From positions 1 through 62,540 of the forward strand of contig NZ_SOEB01000026.1 in the NCBI RefSeq assembly GCF_004365965.1: a stretch of DNA of 62,540 nt. The letters are read 5' to 3'. The DNA is from Rhodovulum visakhapatnamense. Its GTDB lineage: Bacteria; Pseudomonadota; Alphaproteobacteria; Rhodobacterales; Rhodobacteraceae. A program made the position numbers and the translations under genes. This document shows, piece after piece, positions 1 through 9,892 of the stretch. The notes beneath the pieces were generated by a model that was not told where the DNA came from, ran no database searches, and saw nothing but the letters and a program-made list of their open reading frames with translations. Position 1 is the first letter of the stretch. Each line of letters begins with the position of its first letter.

Positions 1-78
1 TTGCGAACATTGCGAAACGCACTCCTTTTCTTTGGATGCGTATCAACTCGCAATGGCTGATCCCGTCGGCAATGTGGG

Positions 79-720
79 GTGGCGACACCGTTTACGGAGC
101 AACTGGCTATTATGCCCTATCTCCAGGTTGCAAAGGTCGGCCGCTCGAATAGCCGCTGGAGCCAATCTCTCCTATATCTCGGAATCGATGGCGTCTGGTC
201 AAAACCCTATCATGCGGGAGCTAAAGCGGCTTTGACCGCTGAGCATGCCAAGATCGCCAACGGCTTTGACCTCAGCGCCAACATCCATTGGGGGAAAGCT
301 AAGGCTAGGATTCGCCAGATCCTTCTTCCGCGCGCCAACCAACTGCTCCAGCTCGCCAGCGTCCAGCGACTGCTCGCTGAAGCCTTGGCACGCGGCGAAC
401 GCGTGCTGGTCTCGAACGGCATCGTCTTCTGGTACGAAGATGACGGTTTAGGGTGGCAAATCAAGGCAACTTCGGCGACACGCGAATCCGATGGTGCTAC
501 GATTTGGAGGGAAGGCACGATCCTGTCCACCAACCACGGCCGCCTGGTGGTCTTGCCCTATATAAAGGAGAACGGCGAGCAGGTTCGCGGTCACACCAGG
601 AACGGGCCCAACGATGGACGAGCGCTTCCGCGCCACCATGACCACTATGTCGAGATTCCCTTCTCGCTCTACGACGGTGATTTGATGATCGGTCTGTTCG
701 GTGAGTTGCCATACGAATAA
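79..720 (+). CDS. hypothetical protein, lower-GC accessory gene
   Basis: I do not recognise this 213-residue protein. It has no signal peptide or membrane segment and looks soluble. The start is a GTG at 79: an in-frame stop lies at 58-60 and no other start codon falls between them, although ATG 112 is an alternative. The C-terminal part carries a polar stretch (VRGHTRNGPNDG near residue 165) followed by PRHHDHYVEIPF, which recalls short motifs in phage or plasmid proteins, but I cannot name a family. Base composition of the first 0.8 kb is visibly less GC-rich than the rest of the window, which suggests transferred DNA. It converges on the AAA+ gene. Confidence 0.55.
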   Translation: MATPFTEQLAIMPYLQVAKVGRSNSRWSQSLLYLGIDGVWSKPYHAGAKAALTAEHAKIANGFDLSANIHWGKAKARIRQILLPRANQLLQLASVQRLLAEALARGERVLVSNGIVFWYEDDGLGWQIKATSATRESDGATIWREGTILSTNHGRLVVLPYIKENGEQVRGHTRNGPNDGRALPRHHDHYVEIPFSLYDGDLMIGLFGELPYE

Positions 721-961
721 AATCATGCCCGTGAACGGTCACTCGGACATGAGCGCCGCAACAATAATACCACACCGCCGCAAATCAGCTCTCCGCCCTT
801 AGTTTCGAGCAGAGCATCAAACAACCCTAACGTGCAGGCAACTTTGGGTCGGCCGCACAGCGCGGGCGTGACACCAATTCGGGCTGCCACCCACCATTTG
901 TGGCCTGCAGCCCGGACGGCAGCCATGGCCCGAGCCGACCGAAGGCGCGCACATCCACCGC

Positions 962-2059
962 TCAATGCGACAGTGGGCTGCTTGCCATGGCCTCTGCCCT
1001 CTCCAGCATCCTGGACACATGGCGTAGATTGAGATCATGCTCCCCGGCAACGTGATCGATCACCTCGCAGATAGCGCCCAGGGCAGCATCGGACAGCCCT
1101 CGTCGTGAGCTCTCGCGCTCCGCGAAGGAGATGAGGTCTCCCTTGCCGGGGCCGGCGAGGCGCAGGATTTCCAGGCGGCTCAGGAACGGGGCCGGAAGCG
1201 TCCTCAGGCTGTTTGCGGTCAGGACCCAGCTGATCCAGGACATGTCGAACCCGACCTGGTAGTAGGGGCATTTCCAGACGGCAGCAGACGAGCGTTCCAG
1301 CAGCGGCAGCAGTCCTTCGGCCAAGCCGTAGGCCTGCCCCTTGGTCGAGGTCGGCGTCCCGGCCTTCTCGATCTCGTCGACCACCACGATCGGGTTCGCG
1401 CAGAGGCTCTGCACGATGGTCTGCAGGGGCCGTCCCGGGAAGGCAGAGCCCCAGCCGCGTTGCGAGCCGTTGACGACGAAAGAGGCCTGCTCAGCGGTCC
1501 CCTCGATGCCACAACGCGGCACCCTGAGGTGGCGCCCGAGCTCGCGTGACCACACGCTTTTGCCAATCCCCGGCGGGCCGTCGAGCAGCACGGGCGGCAG
1601 ACGGAATCCAGGCTCCCCCACCCGCACCGAGCGGCGCATTGCCTTCCAGAGGAAGTCAGTGGCGGCCGCCATCCAGGGCATCTCGGCATGAATGGCCGCG
1701 GCGATCTCATCAGCGCGGTGTTCGCTGCCAATGCCGACCAGATCGGCCCCGCCGCGGAACACCTCGAGCGCGCGCCGGTCATCCGCGCTGAGATGGCTGA
1801 GCCCGGAAGCCTTGGCACGCGCGCCCATTACCCGGCGCGCACGGCGCAGCACCTTGTTGCGGTCCTTTTCCGAGAGCGGCATGGCGAGGAGGTCCTCGTT
1901 CCAGCGCAACTCATCCTCAAAGTCTCCCGGAACCTTTGGGGACACCCCGTCATGAAGGGCACGGAGCTTGCGCAGATGCCACTCGAAGCGGCGCTTTAGG
2001 GCGAACTCGTTCTCGTCGGCATCGGCGAAGCGGGCATCAATGAACTTGATCTTCGTCAT
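962..2059 (-). CDS. AAA+ family ATPase (Lon-like ATPase module)
   Basis: 365-residue cytoplasmic ATPase. The nucleotide site is complete: Walker A GPPGIGKS at residues 161-168, Walker B VVVDEIEK at 225-232, then a sensor-1-like LTAN segment. The region before the P-loop is charged and mostly helical. No protease or DNA-binding domain follows the ATPase core, so it presumably remodels an unknown partner. The start at 2059 is preceded by AAAGGA at good spacing; the frame stays open further upstream without a better ribosome site. It stands alone with about 300 bp of empty DNA upstream and an unrelated convergent gene downstream. The family is common in mobile or accessory regions; the substrate is unknown. 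Confidence 0.75.
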   Translation of the reverse strand: MTKIKFIDARFADADENEFALKRRFEWHLRKLRALHDGVSPKVPGDFEDELRWNEDLLAMPLSEKDRNKVLRRARRVMGARAKASGLSHLSADDRRALEVFRGGADLVGIGSEHRADEIAAAIHAEMPWMAAATDFLWKAMRRSVRVGEPGFRLPPVLLDGPPGIGKSVWSRELGRHLRVPRCGIEGTAEQASFVVNGSQRGWGSAFPGRPLQTIVQSLCANPIVVVDEIEKAGTPTSTKGQAYGLAEGLLPLLERSSAAVWKCPYYQVGFDMSWISWVLTANSLRTLPAPFLSRLEILRLAGPGKGDLISFAERESSRRGLSDAALGAICEVIDHVAGEHDLNLRHVSRMLERAEAMASSPLSH

Positions 2060-2375
2060 GGAGGTCCTTTCAGGCGCATGGCGCCATGCCCTCGGGCAGA
2101 CGCTCTGCACGAGGGGGAGGTTGGAAAGAACCCGGCCGGATTGGCCCTGAGGGATGCCGAAAGCGCCGCTAGCCGTCAACGTCGCCCACCAGGACGGAGC
2201 GCTCCGGCGGAGCACCGAAGGCCGCAAATCCGCCAGTCGCGCAAGCCATTGATATAAAAAGAAACCACCGACTGCAGCGCAGCCGATGGTCATTAATCCT
2301 GTGCCGGAATGGTCAAATTACCCCGGAAATGGACAAGATATGTTGGGTCTCACACTACAACGCGGGATGTGACCG
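2060..2375. other. gene-free interval between AAA+ gene and nrdJ
   Basis: 316 bp between the start of the AAA+ gene and the nrdJ stop codon. Only short frames without ribosome sites are present and I see no convincing terminator. It must hold the promoter of the AAA+ gene. The part around 2290-2350 is AT-richer than its surroundings. Confidence 0.4.
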
Positions 2376-4640
2376 CTAGCCGCATTTGGAATACCCGCAG
2401 CTCACGCAGGTCATGCAGCCCTCGACCATGTGCATTCCGAACGTCCCGCAACTGGGGCAGGCAGGGCCGCGGGCGGTGTCACCGACGGCCATCGCCTGAT
2501 ACTTCGGATCGGCCTTCAGCCCCTTGCCTTCAGCTTCGATAAAACCAATGGCGACGAGGTGCCGCTCGATGACGCCGCCGATCGCCGCCAGGATCGAGGG
2601 GATGTACTTGCCCTGCATCCAGGCCCCGCCGCGCGGGTCGAAGACGGCCTTCAGTTCCTCGACCACGAAACTCACATCGCCACCGCGCCGGAACACCGCC
2701 GAAATCATCCGCGTCAGCGCCACGGTCCAGGCGAAATGCTCCATGTTCTTCGAGTTGATGAAGACCTCGAAGGGACGGCGGCGGCCCGCGATGACGATAT
2801 CGTTGATGGTGATGTAGATGGCGTGTTCGCTGTCAGGCCATTTCAGCTTGTAGGTGTTGCCCTCCAGCGCATGCGGCCGGTCCAGCGGGTCGGACAGATA
2901 GACCACATCGGCGCCGGTTTCGGCCTCGGGCGTCTCGTCCGAGCTTTCCGAGACCGTCAGGACCGACCCGGTGACATCGTTCGGCCGGTAGGTGGTGCAG
3001 CCCTTGCAGCCGGTTTCGTAGGCCTGCATGTAGACGTCCTTGAAGGCGTCGAAGGCGATATCCTCGGGGCAGTTGATGGTCTTCGAAATCGAGGAATCGA
3101 CCCAGGTCTGGGCCGCCGCCTGCATCCGCACATGTTCCGAAGGCGACAGCGTCTGGGCATTCACGAAATAGTCGGGCAGATCGGCCTGGCCGAACTTGTC
3201 GCGCCAAAGCTGGACGGCGTAATCCACGACCTCTTCCTCGGTCCGGCTGCCGTCGCGCTGCAGCACCTTGCGCTTGTAGCTGTAGGCAAAGACCGGCTCG
3301 ATCCCCGAGGACACATTGCCCGCATAAAGGCTGATGGTGCCGGTCGGCGCGATCGAGGTCAGCAGGGCGTTGCGGATGCCGTGCTCTGCAATGGCGGCAC
3401 GGACATCGGCATCCATATGCGCCAAGGCCCCGCTGTCCAGATACTTCTCGGCGTCAAAGAGCGGGAAGGCCCCCTTCTCCTTCGCCAATTGCACCGAGGC
3501 CAGATACGCGGCGCGGGCGATCCGGTGCAACCAGCGCGAGGTCTGACGCGCCGCCTCCTCGGACCCGTAACGCAGGCCCACCATCAGCAGCGCATCGGCA
3601 AGCCCGGTCACGCCCAGCCCGATCCGCCGCTTGGCCTGCGCCTCGTGGCGCTGCGCGTCGAGCGCAAAGCGCGAGATGTCGACCACGTTGTCCATCATCC
3701 GCACCGCGGTCGCGACCAGCGTCTCAAGCGCCGCCTCGTCCAGCGCGGCGCCCGCCTCGAAGGGCTCCGCCACCAGCCGCGCGAGGTTGATCGACCCCAG
3801 CAGACAGGCGCCATAGGGCGGCAGGGGCTGCTCGCCGCAGGGGTTCGTCGCCGCGATGGTCTCGCAATAGGCAAGGTTGTTCATCTGGTTGATGCGGTCG
3901 ATGAAGATCACGCCCGGCTCGGCGTAATCGTAAGTCGCGCGCATGATCCGGTTCCACAGATCGCGCGCCTCGACGGTGTGATAGACCTTGCCGTCGAATT
4001 GCAGCTCCCAGGTGCCGCCCGCCTTCACCGCCTCCATGAAGGCGTCGGTCACCAGCACAGAGAGGTTGAAGTTTCTCAGCCGCGCCGGGTCCTGCTTGGC
4101 GATGATGAACTGCTCGATATCGGGGTGGTCGCAGCGCATGGTGGCCATCATCGCACCCCGGCGCGAGCCTGCCGACATGATCGTGCGGCACATCGCGTCC
4201 CAGACATCCATGAAGGACAGCGGCCCCGAGGCGTCCGCCGCCACGCCCTTCACATCCGCGCCCTTGGGCCGGATGGTCGAGAAATCATAGCCGATGCCGC
4301 CGCCCTGCTGCATGGTCAGCGCGGCCTCTTTCAGCATGTCGAAGATGCCGGCCATGCTGTCGGGGATCGTGCCCATCACGAAGCAGTTGAACAGCGTCAC
4401 CGCCCGGCCGGTCCCGGCGCCCGCGGTGATCCGGCCCGCGGGCAGGAACTTGAAATCCTCCAGCGCCCCGAAGAACACCTCTTCCCATTTCGCGGGGTCG
4501 GCTTCGGCCTGGGCCAGGGCGCGGGCGATCCGGCGCCAGGTGTCTTCGACCGTCCCATCGGCTGGTGCGCCCTCGGCGTCCTTCAGGCGGTACTTCATGT
4601 CCCAGATCTGCTCGGCGATGGGGGCTGCGAAACGGCTCAT
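2376..4640 (-). CDS. nrdJ: vitamin B12-dependent (class II) ribonucleoside-diphosphate reductase
   Basis: 754-residue adenosylcobalamin-dependent ribonucleotide reductase, making deoxyribonucleotides without needing oxygen. Visible family features are the N-terminal NCFVMG segment with the redox cysteine (C86), QQGGGIGYDFS, the NPCGEQPLPPYGACLLGS active-site loop (catalytic cysteine and glutamate), and a C-terminal cysteine-rich tail (CPSC...CMTCVSCGYSKCG) that should bind zinc and relay electrons. The start at 4640 is chosen because GAGGA lies 8 nt upstream and the family begins near MSRFAAPIAEQ; an in-frame ATG further upstream would add 24 unconserved residues. It is divergent from the DUF1489 gene. 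No class I partner is in the window. Confidence 0.95.
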   Translation of the reverse strand: MSRFAAPIAEQIWDMKYRLKDAEGAPADGTVEDTWRRIARALAQAEADPAKWEEVFFGALEDFKFLPAGRITAGAGTGRAVTLFNCFVMGTIPDSMAGIFDMLKEAALTMQQGGGIGYDFSTIRPKGADVKGVAADASGPLSFMDVWDAMCRTIMSAGSRRGAMMATMRCDHPDIEQFIIAKQDPARLRNFNLSVLVTDAFMEAVKAGGTWELQFDGKVYHTVEARDLWNRIMRATYDYAEPGVIFIDRINQMNNLAYCETIAATNPCGEQPLPPYGACLLGSINLARLVAEPFEAGAALDEAALETLVATAVRMMDNVVDISRFALDAQRHEAQAKRRIGLGVTGLADALLMVGLRYGSEEAARQTSRWLHRIARAAYLASVQLAKEKGAFPLFDAEKYLDSGALAHMDADVRAAIAEHGIRNALLTSIAPTGTISLYAGNVSSGIEPVFAYSYKRKVLQRDGSRTEEEVVDYAVQLWRDKFGQADLPDYFVNAQTLSPSEHVRMQAAAQTWVDSSISKTINCPEDIAFDAFKDVYMQAYETGCKGCTTYRPNDVTGSVLTVSESSDETPEAETGADVVYLSDPLDRPHALEGNTYKLKWPDSEHAIYITINDIVIAGRRRPFEVFINSKNMEHFAWTVALTRMISAVFRRGGDVSFVVEELKAVFDPRGGAWMQGKYIPSILAAIGGVIERHLVAIGFIEAEGKGLKADPKYQAMAVGDTARGPACPSCGTFGMHMVEGCMTCVSCGYSKCG

Positions 4641-4680
4641 GCGGGGAATCCTCGGGTGCGCGGAGAGGTAGACCAGCATA

Positions 4681-4716
4681 GGGGCTGAGCCCCGGCAGTG
4701 CAACCGCTCCACTGCC
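4681..4716. promoter_or_regulatory. inverted repeats in the nrdJ / DUF1489 divergent region
   Basis: Two symmetric elements sit in the 157-bp region between divergent genes: a short hairpin GGGGCT-G-AGCCCC (4681-4693) and the inverted repeat GGCAGTG-N9-CACTGCC (4694-4716). The second could be an operator or part of the nrdJ leader. It does not match the NrdR-box pattern. Function is inferred from position only. Confidence 0.35.
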
Positions 4717-4797
4717 CGTATATGCGCCGGAACTGCTTGAACTCCGCTACGGCTAGCTTAGGTTGGGTTTTCGTTAACAGAATCTGGTGGGAACAGG

Positions 4798-5232
4798 ATG
4801 GCCGGGGGCCATGTCAATCTGGTGAAGCTCTGCGTCGGTGCGGACCGGGTCGAGGACCTGATCGACTGGCAGACCGCACGCCGTGCCGCCCTGCCCGACG
4901 GCCTGCCCCGGCATGTCACCCGGATGTGGCCGAAACGCGCGGCCGACCTGCTCGACGGCGGCTCGCTTTACTGGGTCTTCAAGGGCGCGATCCTCGCGCG
5001 CCAGCGCGTTCTCAGGCTCGACGAGCTCACCGGCGAGGACGGGATTGCGCGCTGCGCCATCGTGCTCGACCCCGAGGTGATCCGCACCGAGGCGGTGCCA
5101 CGCCGCCCGTTCCAGGGCTGGCGCTATCTCGAGGCCGGCGACGCGCCGCGCGATCTTCCCGCCACCCGCCCGGACGAGGATGACCTGCCGCCGCAACTGA
5201 TGGCAGCGCTGGCCGAAATCGGCGTGCGGTAA
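4798..5232 (+). CDS. DUF1489 family protein
   Basis: 144-residue cytoplasmic protein of the DUF1489 family, a small conserved alphaproteobacterial family of unknown biochemical role. The typical N-terminus (VNLVKLCVGADRVEDLIDW) and the central SLYWVFKG and RPFQGWRYLE segments are present. It contains no membrane segment. It is transcribed away from nrdJ and ends just before the convergent sugar-kinase gene. Length is full for the family. Confidence 0.85.
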   Translation: MAGGHVNLVKLCVGADRVEDLIDWQTARRAALPDGLPRHVTRMWPKRAADLLDGGSLYWVFKGAILARQRVLRLDELTGEDGIARCAIVLDPEVIRTEAVPRRPFQGWRYLEAGDAPRDLPATRPDEDDLPPQLMAALAEIGVR

Positions 5233-5281
5233 AGCCATGCCCCCGGGCTCGTCGGATGCGACGGGACCGGGTCCGGCGCGA

Positions 5282-6163
5282 TCAGTGCCCCAGCAGCGCA
5301 TCTGTGTCGCGGGCCTCGGGCAGGCTCGACTGGCTGCCGATCCGGGTACAGGCGATGGCGGCGGCGGCGGCGGCACGTCGCAGCGCCGCCCCGGGCGTCT
5401 CGCCCCGGTCGAGCGCGGCGGCGAAGACTCCGACGAAACAGTCCCCGGCAGCGGTCGTGTCCTTCGGTGTGCAGGGCATCGCGGGGATCGCGATCTCCTG
5501 CCCCTGCCAGCACAGTTCGGCCCCCTCGCCGCCCAAGGTCCGCAGGATGCCCGCGCCCGAGGCTTCGGCCAACGACCGGGGATCGGGCGTGCAGCCAAGC
5601 CAGCCCGCCATCGCCGCCGCCTCGTCCTCGTTGACCACGATCAGATCGCAAAGCCCCAGCACCTCGGGATCGAGCCGATAGGCCGGGGCGAGGTTCAGGA
5701 TCGACAGCGCCCGCGCCGGGCGACAGCGCCGGATCAGCCGGGCGATTTCGGCCGGATCGTTCTCCATCTGCAAAAGCAGGACCGAGGCGCGGTCCAGCAG
5801 AGCATCCTCGACGCTGCCCGACGAGGCTGCCAGATTGGCCCCGCCCGCGACCACGATCTCGTTCCGGCCCTCGGGATCGCGATGGATCGCGGCACAGCCG
5901 GTGGGCGCCTCCAGCCGGGCCACGCGCGTCAGATCGACCCGGCCCGCCAGCCCGGCCAGCGCGACCTCGGCCAACGCGTCCTGCCCGACCGCCCCCGCCA
6001 GCGCCACCTCGGCACCGTCCAGCGCCGCGGCCAGCGCCTGATTGGCGCCCTTGCCGCCTGCCTCGGTGGTGAAGCCCTGCGCCATCAGGGTCTGGCCCGG
6101 CTGCGGCAGCGTCTCGACCGAAAAGATCAGGTCGGCGTTCAGCGATCCGAAGGTGACGATCAT
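5282..6163 (-). CDS. PfkB-family carbohydrate kinase (ribokinase-like)
   Basis: 293-residue sugar kinase. The N-terminal substrate site (GSLNADLIF), the AGGKGANQA motif and the C-terminal catalytic motif DTTAAGDCFVG (anion hole and catalytic aspartate) are all present, as in ribokinases. It is the last gene of the leftward transporter/hydrolase operon and overlaps the ABC ATPase by 4 bp (ATGA type), so translation is coupled. In that context its likely job is to phosphorylate the ribose released by the two nucleoside hydrolases. Substrate identity is inferred from neighbours. Confidence 0.85.
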   Translation of the reverse strand: MIVTFGSLNADLIFSVETLPQPGQTLMAQGFTTEAGGKGANQALAAALDGAEVALAGAVGQDALAEVALAGLAGRVDLTRVARLEAPTGCAAIHRDPEGRNEIVVAGGANLAASSGSVEDALLDRASVLLLQMENDPAEIARLIRRCRPARALSILNLAPAYRLDPEVLGLCDLIVVNEDEAAAMAGWLGCTPDPRSLAEASGAGILRTLGGEGAELCWQGQEIAIPAMPCTPKDTTAAGDCFVGVFAAALDRGETPGAALRRAAAAAAIACTRIGSQSSLPEARDTDALLGH

Positions 6164-7983
6164 GCGGCGGCCTCGCTTTCGTGGATCTGCACGAAATGCC
6201 CCTCTCCGACTTCGCGGTAAAGCCGTTTCGGGGCGACATAATCGGCCGGGCGATAGGGGCTGCGGATCTCGTCGCCCGCCACCACCCGGCGGCGGCGGCG
6301 CGACGGGTCGGCCACCGGAACGGCCGCGATCAGCTTGCGGGTATAGGGGTGCCGGGGGGTCTCGAACACGGCCGCGCGCGGGCCGATCTCGACGATCTCA
6401 CCCAGATACATCACCGCGACCCGGTGGCTGATCCGTTCCACGACCGCCATGTCATGGCTGATGAACAGGTATCCCAGCCCGTAGTTTTCTTGCAGATCGA
6501 GCATCAGGTTGATGACCTGCGCCTTCACCGACACGTCCAGCGCCGAGACGGATTCATCGGCGACGATCAGTTTCGGCTCCAGCGCCAGCGCCCGGGCAAT
6601 GCAGATCCGCTGACGCTGGCCGCCCGAGAATTCATGCGGAAACCGCTGCATCATCTCGCCCGACAGCCCGACCCGCTCCAGCAGGTCGGCCACCCGCGCG
6701 GGCGCCTCGCGATGCGAGACGAGCCCGTGCACGATCATCGGTTCGGCAATGGCCTCGCCGATACGGATGCGGGGATTGAGGCTTTCAAACGGGTCCTGAA
6801 AGATCATCTGCACGTCGCGGCGGATCTTCGTCAGCTCCGAATGCCCGGCCCCGCGCACGTCATGCCCGTCCATCCCGACAGTGCCGCCCGACGGCTCTTC
6901 CAGCCGGATCAGCGACCGGCCGGTGGTCGACTTGCCGCAGCCGCTTTCGCCCACCAGCGACAGGGTCTCGCCCTGGCGCAGCTCGAACGAGATGTCCTCG
7001 ACCGCATGGATCCGGCCCACGACCCGGCGCAGCAGCCCCTTGCGGACCGGAAAGCGCGTGACGAGGTTCTCGACCTTCAGCACCGGCGGCGCATCGGCAC
7101 GCACGGTATCGGCGGTGGGCGGCGGCGGCGCGATCTCGCCCGTCGCCATGTCGACCCGTGGAAAGCGCAGCGGCCGGTCCTGGCCCGCCATCGCGCCCAG
7201 CTGCGGCACCGCGGACAGGAGCGCGCGGGAATAGGGGTGTCTGGCCTCGCGGAAGATCGCCTCGGTCGTGGCCTTCTCGACCACCTCTCCGCGATACATG
7301 ACAACGGTCCGGTCCGAGATCTCGGCCACCACGCCCATGTCATGGGTGATGAAGAGGACCGACATGCCCTCTTCTTCCTGCAGCGTCTTGATCAGTTCGA
7401 GGATCTGCGCCTGGATCGTCACGTCAAGCGCGGTGGTCGGCTCGTCCGCGATCAGCAGCTTCGGCGAACAGGCCAGCGCGATGGCGATCACCACCCGCTG
7501 ACGCATGCCGCCCGAGAAGTTCATCGGATACTCGCCCAGCCGCTGTTTCGCCGAAGGGATGCGCACCCGGTCCAGAAGCCGCACCGCCTCGGCCTCGGCT
7601 TCGGCGCCGTCCAGCCCGCGATGCTGGCGCAGCACCTCGGTGATCTGGCTGCCGATCTTCAGCACTGGGTTCAGCGAGGTCATCGGCTCCTGGAAGATCA
7701 TGCCGATCCGGTTGCCGCGGATCGCCTGCATCCGGTCGAGCGGCCCGGCCAGAAGGTCCTCGCCCTCGAACGCGATCCGGCCGGTGCAGCGCGCATTGCC
7801 GGGCGGCAGCAGGCGCATGATCGACATCGCGGTCACGCTTTTGCCAGAGCCCGACTCGCCCACCACAGCCACGGTTTCCTTCGGACCGATGTCGAAGCTT
7901 GCATTGCGCACGACGCTTCGCCACTGGCCGTCGACGCGGAAGGAGGTGGTCAGGTCCTGAACCGAAAGAACGGGGTCCGCCAA
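6160..7983 (-). CDS. dipeptide/oligopeptide-type ABC transporter, fused double ATP-binding protein
   Basis: 607 residues carrying two complete DppD/DppF-type ATPase domains in one chain. Domain 1: Walker A GESGSGKS (42-49), signature FSGGMRQR, Walker [13 protein letters not shown]. Domain 2: Walker [10 protein letters not shown], signature FSGGQRQR, and [12 protein letters not shown], where the usual DEP is DES. Both domains have the oligopeptide-family C-terminal extension. It energises the two permeases encoded immediately upstream (3-bp gap). The family imports peptides, but fused members also serve sugars, opines and other solutes; the neighbouring hydrolases suggest a nucleoside-like substrate here. 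Confidence 0.93.
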   Translation of the reverse strand: MADPVLSVQDLTTSFRVDGQWRSVVRNASFDIGPKETVAVVGESGSGKSVTAMSIMRLLPPGNARCTGRIAFEGEDLLAGPLDRMQAIRGNRIGMIFQEPMTSLNPVLKIGSQITEVLRQHRGLDGAEAEAEAVRLLDRVRIPSAKQRLGEYPMNFSGGMRQRVVIAIALACSPKLLIADEPTTALDVTIQAQILELIKTLQEEEGMSVLFITHDMGVVAEISDRTVVMYRGEVVEKATTEAIFREARHPYSRALLSAVPQLGAMAGQDRPLRFPRVDMATGEIAPPPPTADTVRADAPPVLKVENLVTRFPVRKGLLRRVVGRIHAVEDISFELRQGETLSLVGESGCGKSTTGRSLIRLEEPSGGTVGMDGHDVRGAGHSELTKIRRDVQMIFQDPFESLNPRIRIGEAIAEPMIVHGLVSHREAPARVADLLERVGLSGEMMQRFPHEFSGGQRQRICIARALALEPKLIVADESVSALDVSVKAQVINLMLDLQENYGLGYLFISHDMAVVERISHRVAVMYLGEIVEIGPRAAVFETPRHPYTRKLIAAVPVADPSRRRRRVVAGDEIRSPYRPADYVAPKRLYREVGEGHFVQIHESEAAA

Positions 7984-7986
7984 GGG

Positions 7987-8919
7987 TCAGCCCTCCCTGC
8001 GGGGATTGAGGATGTCGCGCAGCGAGTCGCCGATGAGGTTGATCGAGACGATCAGGATGAGAAGCGCGAGGCCGGGATAGAAGCTGATCCAGTAATCGCC
8101 CGACAGCAGGTATTCGTAGCCGTTCGAGACCAGCAGCCCCAGCGAGGGCTCGGTCACCGGCAGCCCGATGCCCAGAAAGCTCAGCGTGGCTTCCAGCATG
8201 ATCGCATAGGCCACGCGCATGGTGGCCACGACGATCAGCGGCGGCAGGCAGTTCGGCAGGATATGGCGAAAGAGGATCCGCCGGTCGGGCAGCGCCATCG
8301 AGCGGGCGGCATCGACATAGGCGCGCTTGCGTTCCACCAGCGCCGAGCCGCGGACGGTGCGCGCGTAATAGGCCCATTGGGTGACGACGAGCGCGAGGAT
8401 GATCTTGTCGACGCCCTGCCCGAGGATCGCGAGGAAGATCAGCGCGATCAGGATCGCCGGAAAGCTGAGCTGGATGTCGACGATCCGCATCAGGAAGGCG
8501 TCGGTCCGCCCGCCCGCATAGGCGCTGAACAGCCCCACCGAGGCGCCGATGGCCAGCGCGATGGCGGCACTCGCGATCCCCACCAGAAGGCTGGTCCTCA
8601 GCCCGAACAGGATCGCGCTGAACAGATCGCGGCCCTGATCGTCGGTCCCCAGCAGGTAGACCATGCCGGTCATGCTTTGCGATCCAGGCGCGAGCCGCCC
8701 ATCCATGATGTCGAGCTGGGCGAGATCATAGGGGTCCTGCGGCGCGATCTGCGGCGCGGCGACCGCGCCGATCACCAGAAGGGCGACGATGACGATGCCG
8801 ATCAGCGCCAGCGGGTCGCGCAGAAGCGCGCCCAGTGTCTGCCGGAAGGGCGACGCCGACGGCGGCGCTGCCTCGGCGCCGCGACGGGCCCAAGATGCGG
8901 GTTCGGATGCCTCGGTCAT
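7987..8919 (-). CDS. ABC transporter permease, DppC/OppC type
   Basis: 310-residue inner-membrane permease with about six hydrophobic segments and an N-terminal cytoplasmic extension, as in DppC. The EAA-type coupling loop (ARSMALPDRRILFRHILPN) is present. It lies 1 bp after the DppB-type permease and 3 bp before the ATPase, so all three are one transcript. It forms the membrane channel with its DppB partner. Confidence 0.92.
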   Translation of the reverse strand: MTEASEPASWARRGAEAAPPSASPFRQTLGALLRDPLALIGIVIVALLVIGAVAAPQIAPQDPYDLAQLDIMDGRLAPGSQSMTGMVYLLGTDDQGRDLFSAILFGLRTSLLVGIASAAIALAIGASVGLFSAYAGGRTDAFLMRIVDIQLSFPAILIALIFLAILGQGVDKIILALVVTQWAYYARTVRGSALVERKRAYVDAARSMALPDRRILFRHILPNCLPPLIVVATMRVAYAIMLEATLSFLGIGLPVTEPSLGLLVSNGYEYLLSGDYWISFYPGLALLILIVSINLIGDSLRDILNPRREG

Positions 8920-8920
8920 G

Positions 8921-9892
8921 TCAGTTGCCCTCCAGCCGGACGCGCGGATCGACGATGGAATACAGGATGTCGACGGCGAGGTTGATGACGCTGAACATCA
9001 CGACCGTGATCATCAGGTAGGCCAGGATCACCGGCCGGTCGAGCACGGCGATCGAATCGATGATCAGCTTGCCCATGCCGGGCCAGGCAAAGATCGTTTC
9101 CGTCACCACCGCGAAGGCGATCAGCGATCCAAGCTCCAGCCCGATCACCGTGATCAGCGGAATAAGCGTGTTCTTCAGCACATGGACAAGCACGATGCGT
9201 GCTTCGGGCAGGCCCTTGGCGCGGGCGAAGCGCACGAAATCGAGCTGCAGGGTCTCGAGCACGCCCGCCCGGGTGATGCGGATCACCAGCGAGATCTTGA
9301 ACAGCGCGAGATTGAAGGCAGGCAGTGCGATATGGGCCAGCCCGTCGAGGGTGAACAGGCTCAGCGGCACACCGAACACGTCGACCGTGTCGCCGCGTCC
9401 TGACGAGGGCAGCCAGCCCAGCTGGACCGCGAAGACCATGATCATCACCAGCCCGATCCAGAAGGTCGGCAGCGAGAAGCCGAGGATCGAGAAGGCCATG
9501 ATCGCCTTCGCAAGTCCCCCGTTCGGCCTGAGCCCGGCATAGATCCCCAGCGGCAGCCCGAGCGCCAGCGCCATGACCAGGGCCGCTGCCGCCAGTTCCA
9601 GCGTCGCGGGCATCCGTTGCAGGATCAGGTGCAGCGCGGGCTGGTTGTAGACGAAGGAATTTCCCAGATCGCCCGACAGCGCGTTCCTGAGGAAAATCCC
9701 GTATTGCACCCAGACCGGCTGATCGAGCCCGAAGGACCGGATCACCTCCAGCCGCTCGGCGGGGGTCGCCGTGGGGCTCAGCAGCACGTCGACCGGGTTG
9801 CCCACCATGTGCAGACCGCCGAAGACCAGCACCGACATGACGAACAGCGTCACCAGCGTCTGCAGCAGCCGGCTGAAGAGATATCCGCTCAT
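8921..9892 (-). CDS. ABC transporter permease, DppB/OppB type
   Basis: 323-residue inner-membrane permease with the DppB hallmarks: an N-terminal transmembrane segment (YLFSRLLQTLVTLFVMSVLVF), a periplasmic loop, and the EAA loop containing RAKGLPEARIVLVHVLKNTL. The start overlaps the stop of the upstream nucleoside hydrolase by 4 bp, physically tying transport to nucleoside cleavage. Full family length. Confidence 0.92.
   Translation of the reverse strand: MSGYLFSRLLQTLVTLFVMSVLVFGGLHMVGNPVDVLLSPTATPAERLEVIRSFGLDQPVWVQYGIFLRNALSGDLGNSFVYNQPALHLILQRMPATLELAAAALVMALALGLPLGIYAGLRPNGGLAKAIMAFSILGFSLPTFWIGLVMIMVFAVQLGWLPSSGRGDTVDVFGVPLSLFTLDGLAHIALPAFNLALFKISLVIRITRAGVLETLQLDFVRFARAKGLPEARIVLVHVLKNTLIPLITVIGLELGSLIAFAVVTETIFAWPGMGKLIIDSIAVLDRPVILAYLMITVVMFSVINLAVDILYSIVDPRVRLEGN

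Noticed and set aside
2430..4688. Very long plus-strand open frame opposite nrdJ
   Set aside because: It is antisense to a complete nrdJ with all motifs; the translation is low-complexity and follows from GC-biased third positions.
4641..4797. Possible cobalamin riboswitch before nrdJ
   Set aside because: The interval is only 157 bp and I could not find a B12 box; only simple inverted repeats are present.
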